From positions 310,001 through 374,000 of the forward strand of contig NZ_QVQV01000006.1 in the NCBI RefSeq assembly GCF_003429005.1: a stretch of 64,000 nucleotides of DNA, read 5' to 3'. The notes under the pieces were generated by a model. It worked only from the letters and a program-made list of their open reading frames with translations, was not told where the DNA came from and ran no database searches. This document shows, in pieces, positions 23,296-31,427 of the stretch. Every line of letters starts with the position of its first letter. Position 1 is the stretch's first letter. This DNA is from Paraburkholderia sp. DHOC27. Its GTDB lineage: Bacteria > Pseudomonadota > Gammaproteobacteria > Burkholderiales > Burkholderiaceae. Made by a program: the position numbers and the translations under genes.

Positions 23296-24330
23296 TCAGA
23301 CGAGGAACTTCCGGAGGAATGGTATCCGTGTTCCTTTTCTAATGGTCACGAGCACCCAAAGGGGGAGCGAATTCAATGCGAACGTCATCAGCCTGAGTTT
23401 TCGCTTGAAGGTTGGATTAGTGAAGGGATCGTCAGTGGTCATCCGGCAGAACTCGTTTAGCATTGCCAGGAGCTCCTCGCGGTCCTTGGAGCCTTGTTTG
23501 ACCGCGTGCGCCGCTTCCTCGACGAAATCTTTCCTGAATCGCGGCACAATTCCATCGCTGAAATAATGGATCCCCGTAAAGTCATCATTCGGGAACGTAC
23601 TCGCCAGCTTCTTGAAGTAACGGAACCGGCTGCGCGACATCTTGATTGACCAGGAAGTCGAGCCGCTGTGCTGGCACCACGCGGTTACAGCCTTTTTGAC
23701 AAAGTAATTGGTGTATCCAGCGTGGAACATTCGTAGAAATAGGTCATCATCTTCATAACCCATAAACTGTTCGTCAAATCCATCGACAGCTTCAAATGCT
23801 TTTCGGTAAATCAGAGACGCAGAAGGAAGGATGAAAAGATCGTGCCTCAGCAGCCCTAAAATATGTCCGCGTTTTGGGTGGGTACCGAACTGATCGAGCA
23901 TGTTCGAGTGATAGATTTTGCCAGCCTCGTCGGCGTGACACAGGTCGCCGTAGACGAATCCAAGACGCGCATCATCCTTGTCAGGCAGTCCATCAAGCAG
24001 ATCGCGGACGTGATCCGGAAAATAATAGTCGTCCTGATCCAGAAAACAGATGAAGGTGGATTTCGACGCTTTGACGCCAGCGTTTCGGGCAGAACCTTGG
24101 CCGCCATTCTCCTTGTCGAGGATACGGAACGCGTATCGCTCGGCCAGCTTTGCAAGAGCGGCGCGCTCCTCGGGTTTTGACCCATCATTGACGATAATGA
24201 ACTCGTCGGGCGGAGTGGTTTGACCGAGAACGCTCTGTATTGCGCGTTCAACCCAATTTGACCCGTTGTAAAAGGGGACGATCACGACGACCGAGCGATC
24301 AGTGGGCTCAGGTGCTTGATACCTGTACAT
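23296..24330 (-). CDS. Family 2 glycosyltransferase
   Basis: This 344-residue GT2 shows 'SVVVIVPFYNGSNWVERAIQ' (about 13-32), 'FIIVNDGSKPEER', 'NGGQGSARNAGVKAS' and the metal-binding 'FLDQDDYYFPDH', then 'GYEDDDLFLRMFHAGY'. These are the motifs of inverting GT-A transferases. The acceptor and donor cannot be told from sequence. The gene is on the minus strand between an acyltransferase and glf; spacers of 240 bp downstream and 338 bp upstream separate it from its neighbours, so it may have its own promoter. The upstream spacer contains a strong hairpin. Confidence 0.88.
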   Translation of the reverse strand: MYRYQAPEPTDRSVVVIVPFYNGSNWVERAIQSVLGQTTPPDEFIIVNDGSKPEERAALAKLAERYAFRILDKENGGQGSARNAGVKASKSTFICFLDQDDYYFPDHVRDLLDGLPDKDDARLGFVYGDLCHADEAGKIYHSNMLDQFGTHPKRGHILGLLRHDLFILPSASLIYRKAFEAVDGFDEQFMGYEDDDLFLRMFHAGYTNYFVKKAVTAWCQHSGSTSWSIKMSRSRFRYFKKLASTFPNDDFTGIHYFSDGIVPRFRKDFVEEAAHAVKQGSKDREELLAMLNEFCRMTTDDPFTNPTFKRKLRLMTFALNSLPLWVLVTIRKGTRIPFLRKFLV

Positions 24331-24668
24331 GGTGGCCCTCTTGTGTTGCTGAAACCATATGGAGACCGCATTCTATACGATCTCTCACGGACTGTTGTCC
24401 CCAATACTCTACTGCTTGACTCTCTCCGGTACTGAGAACCGCGCGCTCTACTAAGCAATTTTTATGGTTTTACTTCTGCTCGATTGGGCGCAGCATGACC
24501 AGCTCCGTTGTGCAAACATTCAAGACCGCTTCGCCTGCGACTGCTCGTTTCGGTGTCACGCAAGAGGCCGCCCGAAGGCGGCCCCTTGTATCTATCGCCC
24601 ATATTGAGGATTGGCGCGCAGTACTGTAAGCAATGAAACATGCCCCACAAGTCAGGGCATTCCTCCTC
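24331..24668 (-). other. Intergenic region between glf and GT2, with a hairpin
   Basis: No convincing gene is seen in 338 bp. A 62-codon open frame on the minus strand has no features and is treated as chance. The region holds a GC-rich hairpin at 24566-24583. The rest is moderately AT-rich and may contain the promoter of the GT2 gene. Confidence 0.4.
24566..24583 (-). terminator. GC hairpin with UUCG-type loop downstream of glf
   Basis: A perfect 7-bp stem (GGCCGCC / GGCGGCC) encloses a four-base loop, which reads TTCG on the minus strand. It lies about 85 bp after the glf stop codon. Only a weak T-rich tail (TCTTG) follows on the minus strand, so it may end transcription partly or protect the glf message. 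Confidence 0.5.
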
Positions 24669-25820
24669 TTACAGAGGCGATACGATGAATGGTGGCATGT
24701 CCCTCCCATCGGCGCGTGATTCGAGGAAGGCGTCGGCAGTAGCCAGTGCCTCGCCAATCGTGACATCCATATCGAGATAACGATAAGTTCCAAGCCTGCC
24801 GACGAACGTTACGTTCTTTTCCGCAGAAGCCGCTTCCACGTATTTTTTTAGTATCTTTTGTTCTTCCACCAACCTGATCGGATAATACGGGGTCTCGTCG
24901 GGCTGACAGAGGCTACTATATTCTTTAAATGCAATAGTTTTTTCGTGCGATTCCCATGGCGCGAAGTGTTTGTACTCCGTAATACGCGTGTATGGAACCT
25001 GTTCTTCAGGGTAACTCATAACAGCGCACCCCTGAAAATCACCTTCAGCGCGAATTGCTTCAAACTTCAAAGTTCGATAAGCCAATCTGCCGAAAGAATG
25101 ATCAAACCAACTGTCGAGCGGTCCGCTGAAAAATACATGCTCATAACCCGCGGCATCAATCCGATTAAATTTTCTCCCTATAAGGAGATTAATATTTTTA
25201 TGATTTAGAATGCCGGCCACGATATGCGTGTACCCGTGCTCCGGAATTCCCTGAAATTTATGATTGAAATAATTGTCGTCATAGTTAAATCGGACGGGCA
25301 GTCGTTTTAACACTGACGCGGGCAACTCGCTCGGCGGAAGTCCCCATTGTTTGATCGGATAACCCCGGAAAAACGCATGATAAAGTTCAGTGCCCAAAAA
25401 CTTGAGCGCTTGATCTTCAAAACTTACAGGCACGTCAATTGATTTATCGGCTTTCTCGGCGATAAATTCCTGCGCTTCCCGGGGGCTGAACGTCTTCGAA
25501 AAAAATTGGTTGATCGTATGCAGGTTGATGGGGAGACCGTAAACATGCCCGCCTGTGGTTGCTTTCACTCGGCAAATGTAGGGCATGAAGGTGTCGTAGT
25601 CCTGCACATATTTCCAGACGCGTTCGTTGTCCGTATGGAAAATGTGCGGGCCATGTACGTGTACGTTCACACCGGTTTCTTCGTCTCGCTCGGTGTGGCA
25701 ATTACCGGCAACGTGATCGCGCGACTCAAACACATCAACCTGGTAGTTCTGCTCGGCAAGTTGGCGCGCTATGACTGCTCCAGAAAATCCGGCGCCAACT
25801 ACTAGAATTTTTTTCGTCAT
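24669..25820 (-). CDS. glf: UDP-galactopyranose mutase Glf
   Basis: This 383-residue flavoenzyme interconverts UDP-galactopyranose and UDP-galactofuranose. The FAD-binding 'VVGAGFSGAVIARQLAE' is at about residues 7-23, followed by the family segments 'HIFHTDNERVWKYVQDY', 'FFRGYPIKQWGLPPSELP', 'TRITEYKHF' and 'PDETPYYPI'. The ATG at 25820 is chosen: it starts the canonical MTKKILVVGAG and has a good GAGAGGGAA ribosome binding site. The longer reading upstream adds 21 residues without similarity. The presence of Glf predicts galactofuranose in the polymer. It lies 10 bp after the DUF4422-GT8 gene, so the two are one unit. Confidence 0.96.
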   Translation of the reverse strand: MTKKILVVGAGFSGAVIARQLAEQNYQVDVFESRDHVAGNCHTERDEETGVNVHVHGPHIFHTDNERVWKYVQDYDTFMPYICRVKATTGGHVYGLPINLHTINQFFSKTFSPREAQEFIAEKADKSIDVPVSFEDQALKFLGTELYHAFFRGYPIKQWGLPPSELPASVLKRLPVRFNYDDNYFNHKFQGIPEHGYTHIVAGILNHKNINLLIGRKFNRIDAAGYEHVFFSGPLDSWFDHSFGRLAYRTLKFEAIRAEGDFQGCAVMSYPEEQVPYTRITEYKHFAPWESHEKTIAFKEYSSLCQPDETPYYPIRLVEEQKILKKYVEAASAEKNVTFVGRLGTYRYLDMDVTIGEALATADAFLESRADGRDMPPFIVSPL

Positions 25821-25830
25821 ATTTCCCTCT

Positions 25831-27693
25831 CTATAAGCTCTTATCCAGCCACACCGCGACTGGCCAGATCGCACGTCGGACAAACCTTGGCATTGATCCC
25901 CAGATTCTCGATGCGGCCCAGCGAAGAGGCGACGTCCGGCGAATCTGCTCCATTATCGGAGCGGAGGCCGGCTGCGGTTTTTGGAGCTTCGACATTGCGC
26001 GCTCGTACCAGGGAGTCAACCTAAGATAGTACCAATAATAGTGCGCAAAGAACGAATCAAAACTGTTCCACGGTTTTTGTGCGCCGGCATAATGAATGAT
26101 CGAGGGCGCCTGGATGGAACGATCGTATTTGACTTTTAACCCACTCGGCAAAGCGTCGGACACGTCATCAGGCAGGTTTACACAGTTCCATTTTGCGTCA
26201 AGATAGAGAACATCCCGTGCGAGATACTTGTTCAAAACATCCTGATCAAGGAACCAATAGCGTTTGTGACGGAGATCATTAATCATCCGCTCGGAAAGAT
26301 TTTCAGTTCGGAGTTTGTCGAGATTAAACAGAATCACGCCGGCCTGAAAGTACTTGTCATAATCATCTGCTAACTCAAGATAGTCAGATAGATACTTCAT
26401 CGCGGTCGTGCCGCCGACGGTTGAAAGAGAACTGACTCCTTGTGAAACGAAGGCATGCATGATCAGATCTTTGACCGCAGCGATTGCGTGATCACCTAGA
26501 TCGAAATCGAAAATCTTGCTGACGTCGTCCAGAACGATTACGTCGGTGTCTAGAAACAGTAACTTCTTCCGATTTTTCACGATCTCAGGCAGCGCGAGCC
26601 GATAGAAAGTCGCGCGCGTGAAATACATGTGGGCCTCGATGTCCAAAAACTGCATGGACATGTCAACAAATGATATTTGCGCATGCGGATGAATCCGCTC
26701 CAGCATACGCAGCCCACGTTTATCGTCCTCAGTAATTCCGCCGTCCAGGATCAGGAAATCGATAAATTTCGATCGATCTGCATTCGAGAAAACTGAGGCA
26801 ACCAAAGCCGCCATGTGCGACACGTAATTGTGATCCGTCGCGGCGACCACTGATACGATTTCAAGGGGAGTGTCGGGGAGATCGGGGCACTGGGCGTAAA
26901 TTTTGGTATCACGAACGAAGACACGCCGAAGATAGCGTACTTTCAGGGTAGGGTTGTTTCGGATCTTATTGGTCACGAATACGCCAAGCAAGCGCTCTGC
27001 GATATATCCAATAACCCGACGTTCGGATGCATTGTAATTGGTTACATCAATAGATGCGTCCAATGCATCCAGGATTTTGAACAGCCATTCTGAATATTCT
27101 TCAAAGATGTCGCGTTTGAAGATAAACATATTGGTGAAAAGACCTGCTGAAGATCCAATCACCGTTTTAAAATCTTTATAGTAATCCGGATAGAGAGAGT
27201 TGATAATCTCGCCTGCCAGCTCCAGATCCTTTACGTTGTGATGTTGAGCATAATGGTCGCGAATGGAAGCTTTGCCATCAATCGCGGGAACAGTCCATGG
27301 TTCTGCAACGACCATGTCGAATCCTTCGACGCACTCCTGGATGCTGTCGTCATTCAGTCCATATCGCGCGAGTACGTCTGGTGTAAAGCGATCCTCCACT
27401 ACGAGGCCCGCCGCATCCACCGTACGATTTTGCATCTCGGGATAGAAATCAAACACCCGGCGATAATGCATCAACCCGATGTAATCGGATTGCTTGTCGT
27501 TTTTCCAAACCCAATATTGCCCGGTCAATTCGCAGTACGCGGGATTTTTCCTGGAAATGTTATCGCCAGTATCATCACCTAGCATCGGCAGTTTTTGAAC
27601 GGCGAGAGCTCTTCCAGTTTGAATGGGCCGAAGCGAGTTCGTGTCTAAAAGGTGCGCCGAGTTAAAGTAGTTAACGTATACTGAGATTTTCAT
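25831..27693 (-). CDS. DUF4422-GT8 two-domain glycosyltransferase
   Basis: This 620-residue protein joins two glycosyltransferase-type modules. Residues about 1-230 match DUF4422, whose members include polysaccharide transferases: 'NPAYCELTGQYWVWKN' (about 50-65), 'YIGLMHYRRVF' and 'SSAGLFTNMFIFKRD'. Residues about 278-560 form a GT8 domain with 'SVVAATDHNYVSHMAALVAS', the metal-binding 'LFLDTDVIVLDD' (DxD at 382-384), 'YFQAGVILFNLDKLR' and 'IIHYAGAQKPWNSF'. DUF4422 genes are often found next to glf, as here, which suggests a galactofuranosyl or galactosyl transfer. The C-terminal 60 residues are basic and may dock on the membrane. Base composition is clearly AT-richer than the housekeeping genes. 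Confidence 0.88.
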   Translation of the reverse strand: MKISVYVNYFNSAHLLDTNSLRPIQTGRALAVQKLPMLGDDTGDNISRKNPAYCELTGQYWVWKNDKQSDYIGLMHYRRVFDFYPEMQNRTVDAAGLVVEDRFTPDVLARYGLNDDSIQECVEGFDMVVAEPWTVPAIDGKASIRDHYAQHHNVKDLELAGEIINSLYPDYYKDFKTVIGSSAGLFTNMFIFKRDIFEEYSEWLFKILDALDASIDVTNYNASERRVIGYIAERLLGVFVTNKIRNNPTLKVRYLRRVFVRDTKIYAQCPDLPDTPLEIVSVVAATDHNYVSHMAALVASVFSNADRSKFIDFLILDGGITEDDKRGLRMLERIHPHAQISFVDMSMQFLDIEAHMYFTRATFYRLALPEIVKNRKKLLFLDTDVIVLDDVSKIFDFDLGDHAIAAVKDLIMHAFVSQGVSSLSTVGGTTAMKYLSDYLELADDYDKYFQAGVILFNLDKLRTENLSERMINDLRHKRYWFLDQDVLNKYLARDVLYLDAKWNCVNLPDDVSDALPSGLKVKYDRSIQAPSIIHYAGAQKPWNSFDSFFAHYYWYYLRLTPWYERAMSKLQKPQPASAPIMEQIRRTSPLRWAASRIWGSMPRFVRRAIWPVAVWLDKSL

Positions 27694-27761
27694 TTACTGT
27701 TTGTATATTGACGACGTCGTTGGCATCACGATGTTACTTATGTAACGAAATCGGCGATTTT

Positions 27762-28706
27762 TTAGGCGAGGTGATTGATAGCGTGCGTCTGCTGGCCGGC
27801 CCACGCCACAGTACGATTTATACCTTCTGCTATATCCACTGTGGGAGTCCAGTCCAATAACTTGCGCGATTTTTCAATATTCAAAATATTGACCGGTAAA
27901 TCAACGCCGCGCCCAGGCTTGTACTCCACGTCGAAGGAATGATTGAACTCATTCTTCAGAAGCTGAACGATCTGCGACAAAGAAAGGCCAATTCCAGTGC
28001 CAATATTTAATAGTTCATTTTTGCTTTCGACTGTCGCGGCGCGCGCGATCGCCTCGACTGCGTCGGAAATGTAAATGTAGTCGCGGATAACTGAACCATC
28101 GCCCCAGATTTCAATAGGCGCATTGGAGATTATCTTACCAATGAAATTGGCGATAACCCCCTGGTTACCATTGAGGCGTTGACCCACTCCGTATGGATTG
28201 GCTAACCGGAGTACGTTGTATTCGAGTCCATAAAGCTTATTATAAAGACTCAGATAATATTCGACGGTTTTCTTGACGATCCCGTAAGAGCAGGTCGGCG
28301 ATCCGTGCATATCTTCAGTCAACGGTTCACTGTGCTTGCCGCCGTATACCGTCCCGCCTGACGAAAGGTAAATGAATCGACGCACGGTCGATGCTCGTAC
28401 TGCATCGAGCAGGTTAATGGTGCCGATAAGGTTTGTCTCGATGTCGAAGATGACTCGTTCGTTCGAATTCGCGGGCCCGACGCTCGACGCAAGATGAAAG
28501 CACACATCGACGTCCACAAGTGCGCTCCGCAAGACGCTTTGGTCGTAATACTTGCCGTAGACCGTCGTTACGTTCTGCGGAGGGAGCGGTACACACGGGA
28601 CGGCTTCCTTTAACTCGACGATGGTGACGTGCCAGCCCCTCGAGACCAAGAGGTTGGTAAGGTGAGCGCCGATAAAGCCGAACCCACCGGTAATGAGTGC
28701 CTTCAT
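27762..28706 (-). CDS. NAD-dependent UDP-sugar epimerase/dehydratase
   Basis: This 314-residue extended SDR has 'TGGFGFIGAHLTNLL' (about 6-20), 'FHLASSVGPANSN', 'YLSSGGTVYGGKH' and the catalytic Y-x3-K in 'CSYGIVKKTVEYY', followed by 'NPYGVGQRLNGNQGV' and 'RDYIYISDAVEAI'. It is close to UDP-glucose 4-epimerases (GalE-like), and with Glf next to it would supply UDP-galactose, although the exact sugar is inferred. The ATG at 28706 starts the canonical MKALITGG; the open frame extends 51 codons further upstream without family similarity. It is the first gene of the minus-strand block and has a promoter candidate about 320 bp upstream. Confidence 0.85.
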   Translation of the reverse strand: MKALITGGFGFIGAHLTNLLVSRGWHVTIVELKEAVPCVPLPPQNVTTVYGKYYDQSVLRSALVDVDVCFHLASSVGPANSNERVIFDIETNLIGTINLLDAVRASTVRRFIYLSSGGTVYGGKHSEPLTEDMHGSPTCSYGIVKKTVEYYLSLYNKLYGLEYNVLRLANPYGVGQRLNGNQGVIANFIGKIISNAPIEIWGDGSVIRDYIYISDAVEAIARAATVESKNELLNIGTGIGLSLSQIVQLLKNEFNHSFDVEYKPGRGVDLPVNILNIEKSRKLLDWTPTVDIAEGINRTVAWAGQQTHAINHLA

Positions 28707-29596
28707 TTGCAATTCCATTTGCGGCCGTCCGCATCGCCGCTGCTGTAAGTTCGCTTGCGCGTGTATCGCTGTCGGCTGGGCACCGCCCCTCGTTTCACCC
28801 AGGTGGTTTTGGCGCCGTGGGGTAAGTAACCGGTGTCGAATTGCGGTGCCACTCGACACTGGGAGCCAGGTCCCTAGTTCGGTCCAGCGCCAGGTGAGGG
28901 CGAGGAGGGATGTAGAATGCTTGGACGGTCAGCCGGTGGGCGTAAAGCACAACGGACAGCAGGCAAACGCACGCGCGTATGCGGTCTTTAACCGAACGAA
29001 AGCCGACTAGCTTTCAGTGAGCGTATTATCCTTGCAATCGCCCCGGCGTCAAGCCGGTTCGCATGCGGTCGGGAAATCGGACTGATGTGCGCGGGCAAAG
29101 TCTTACGATTTCGAACGAGGGCGCGGACGAAATTACGTGCAGTCCCTAGGTAACTGTCGCCAGCCCGACTTTTCGGCTGTCTGTTGAGTCATCGCGCTGG
29201 ACCGAATCGTTGCAGTAAGCGTCGTTCGGAATCGTGTTTCGTGGCTGTGTTAAGCAGCAGGCCGCGATCAACCGACGAGGTCGTTGCGAACGACGACGAT
29301 TCGGCGGCTTTCCACTGCTACGGTCGAGCCAGGTCGTTCAGAATATGGGTGATTAGATTTCGTAACCATAAATGCCAGGCGGCGTCAGGTAGAATGCTTT
29401 CCAAAATTGGGATAGCTGGACCGCCTTCATCTTTCCATTTGACGCAGTGAATGCACTTGCGCCCTACCATACTGATCGTGGTCAGGCAATGGAAAGTCTG
29501 ACATCGGTCGGACAAAAGCGCGTAAACGTTCCCAAAATTGAATGCCAGCTTGGGTTATGCATTCCCGTAGTTATTGATTTTAGAACGGACCGAGAA
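28707..29596. other. 890-bp divergent intergenic region
   Basis: This is the spacer between the minus-strand epimerase and the plus-strand sulfotransferase. I see no gene with convincing features. Short frames exist on both strands (for example 28693-29010 and 29184-29450 plus) but lack motifs. The minus-strand promoter at 29023-29052 implies a leader of about 310 nt for the epimerase message. The sulfotransferase frame can extend 50 codons into this region (to 29447). Confidence 0.5.
29023..29052 (-). promoter_or_regulatory. Sigma-70-like promoter for the epimerase-GT8-glf block
   Basis: On the minus strand TTGACG (complement of 29047-29052) and ATAATA/TAATAC (complement of 29023-29029) are separated by 17 or 18 bp. 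It is the best promoter match I can find in the O-antigen locus. It points towards the epimerase gene, leaving a leader of about 310 nt. Confidence 0.55.
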
Positions 29597-30328
29597 ATGA
29601 CGATTTTTTATTTTCCTGAACATAATTTGAGATTCGTGAGAATACCCAAAAACGCATGCTCAACCGTGATTAATAGCCTGGGACATGCCACGGTGCAAGG
29701 GCAGCATCCCCATCAGTTCGACCACGTTTTCACCGAGGCGGTAGACGGTGCGGACGAATGGCCTTGCTTTGCCATATTGCGGGACCCCTATGAGCGCATC
29801 ATTTCAGCTTTTCTAAACAAATTCACGGATATTTTGCCGGAAGAACTTTTCGTTCATGAACTGCTCGATTACATATGGCGCGCCCAGCGTGGACGGCAGC
29901 GACCGCATTGGCGTCGATCCATCACGTTCCGCGAATTTGTCACCCATTTATGCGTGTTTCCGGACGAGCAGCTAGACCCACACTGGCGCAGCCAATCTTC
30001 GTTTCTGCAAACGGTCAAGCCGTCGATTTATTTGCGGATGGATAGATTGGCCGCGCAATGGAGTTCGAATTCATTATTCAAGAATATCGAATTGAGGTCA
30101 TATGCTCCTCACGCGACAGGTTCAAATCTTGATGTTGGTGCCAACGTAATCGATGCTTCGGGCGAAGCTTTTTTGGGCTTTAAAGAAATTTGCGGTGGAT
30201 TTCCTTCTCACCGTCAATTTTATGATCCTGCACTGGTTGAACTGGTCAAGACTCGATTCGCCGAAGATTATCGTCTGCTCCAGGAAAGCGCAGAAAAAGC
30301 CGAGATGGCACCACTTGACGATGAGTAG
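29597..30328 (+). CDS. Sulfotransferase family protein (Sulfotransfer_2-like)
   Basis: This roughly 243-residue protein has the two PAPS-binding signatures of carbohydrate sulfotransferases: a 5'-phosphosulfate loop 'RIPKNACSTVINSL' (about 15-28) and a 3'-phosphate segment 'FAILRDPYERIISAFLNKF' (R-D-P-Y-E-R-x3-S). Sulfotransferases move sulfate from PAPS to hydroxyls of sugars; in an O-antigen locus the likely acceptor is a sugar of the chain. The ATG at 29597 gives the usual family N-terminus and has GGACCGAG upstream. The frame is open to 29447, so a product with 50 more residues is possible. The gene is AT-richer than the housekeeping regions. No PAPS-synthesis genes are nearby. Confidence 0.78.
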   Translation: MTIFYFPEHNLRFVRIPKNACSTVINSLGHATVQGQHPHQFDHVFTEAVDGADEWPCFAILRDPYERIISAFLNKFTDILPEELFVHELLDYIWRAQRGRQRPHWRRSITFREFVTHLCVFPDEQLDPHWRSQSSFLQTVKPSIYLRMDRLAAQWSSNSLFKNIELRSYAPHATGSNLDVGANVIDASGEAFLGFKEICGGFPSHRQFYDPALVELVKTRFAEDYRLLQESAEKAEMAPLDDE

Positions 30329-30581
30329 GCGTGAGGCCGACGAACGAAAAACTTGTCGATGCTGAAAGTTGAACAGTGTGGGTTGTGTACTGTTCGACGA
30401 TTTGAGTTCTTCGGAACATCTTCCAAGTCGTCAAGAAGCCTTCAAACTGCAGACGTCGGCGGTGGTCGCATCCCGGAAAGTAACAAAGCGCAATCCGGGT
30501 TGCTTCGGTCGCCCAATTTGAGCACACTGCGTGCTTTCGGCCACCAGGTTGTCGCTTAGGAAGCACGCAGTTCCCCCTCTC

Positions 30582-31427
30582 ATGAATGTCATAAGCGCAC
30601 GATGGTCCGAAAATCCTGGTTTGTCCGTGTCGATCGTGGTCTACCAGCCCGAGCTCGGCGAATTGACAGCAACGCTCGCTAGCCTTCGCATCGCCTGTGC
30701 ACAGCTACGTGCATTACGGCCTGAGTTTGCGGTTGACCTTTATCTTGTCGATAATGGTGGCTTGCCGGACGTTAGTGCGGAACTCGACGTCCTTCAGACG
30801 GGGCATGTCGCTACTACAGTGCTGACCGGACACGGCAATATCGGATATGGACGAGGTCACAACCTTGCAATCGAGCGGTCGGCGAGCTACTACCATCTGA
30901 TTCTCAACCCGGACATCGATCTCGATCCCAACTCACTTGTCCTTGCCGTGGACTTTTTTGAAGCGAACCCGTCCGCTGGGCTGCTAACCCCATGGATCGG
31001 TGATGAGCAAGGTCGTCAGCAATTTCTGTGTCGCCGCTATCCAACTGTACTTGACCTGTTCGCCCGCGGCTTCCTCCCCCGCAACGTGCGACAGCTTTTC
31101 GCAAGGCGTCTTGCGCGCTATGAAATGCGCGATGTGATCAGCGGTCAGGCAGTTGTGTGGGATCCTCCGATCGTAAGCGGATGTTTCATGTTGTTTCGAA
31201 TGGATGTGCTCAAAAAGCTGACGGGCTTCGATCCGCGATATTTCCTTTATTTTGAAGACTACGATTTGAGCCTGCGGGCTCACGACGTCGCCCGCGTGGT
31301 GTATGCGCCGACGGTACGTGTACTGCATCACGGCGGCGGTGCTGCCCGCAAAGGGTGGACGCATATCCGTATGTTTGCGCTTTCGGCATATAAATTCTTC
31401 AATCGTTTTGGCTGGAAGTGGCTATGA
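30582..31427 (+). CDS. Family 2 glycosyltransferase, WbbL-like rhamnosyltransferase
   Basis: This 281-residue GT2 has 'LSVSIVVYQPELGELT' (about 14-29), 'VDLYLVDNGGLPD', 'GNIGYGRGHNLAIERS', metal-binding 'LILNPDIDLDPNSL' and 'YFLYFEDYDLSLRAHD'. This is the WbbL pattern: such enzymes add rhamnose as the second sugar, on the undecaprenyl-PP-linked N-acetylated first sugar. That fits the presence of a WbpL-like initiator two genes downstream. The ATG at 30582 is preferred over a TTG at 30531 although its ribosome binding site is weak. The stop overlaps the next start (ATGA). Confidence 0.87.
   Translation: MNVISARWSENPGLSVSIVVYQPELGELTATLASLRIACAQLRALRPEFAVDLYLVDNGGLPDVSAELDVLQTGHVATTVLTGHGNIGYGRGHNLAIERSASYYHLILNPDIDLDPNSLVLAVDFFEANPSAGLLTPWIGDEQGRQQFLCRRYPTVLDLFARGFLPRNVRQLFARRLARYEMRDVISGQAVVWDPPIVSGCFMLFRMDVLKKLTGFDPRYFLYFEDYDLSLRAHDVARVVYAPTVRVLHHGGGAARKGWTHIRMFALSAYKFFNRFGWKWL

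Noticed and set aside
24462..24650. A 62-codon minus-strand frame between glf and GT2
   Set aside because: It contains the GC hairpin, has atypical composition and no features.
28693..29450. Short plus-strand frames in the 890-bp spacer as genes
   Set aside because: They are 88-105 codons long with many Cys and Arg, no ribosome binding sites and no motifs.
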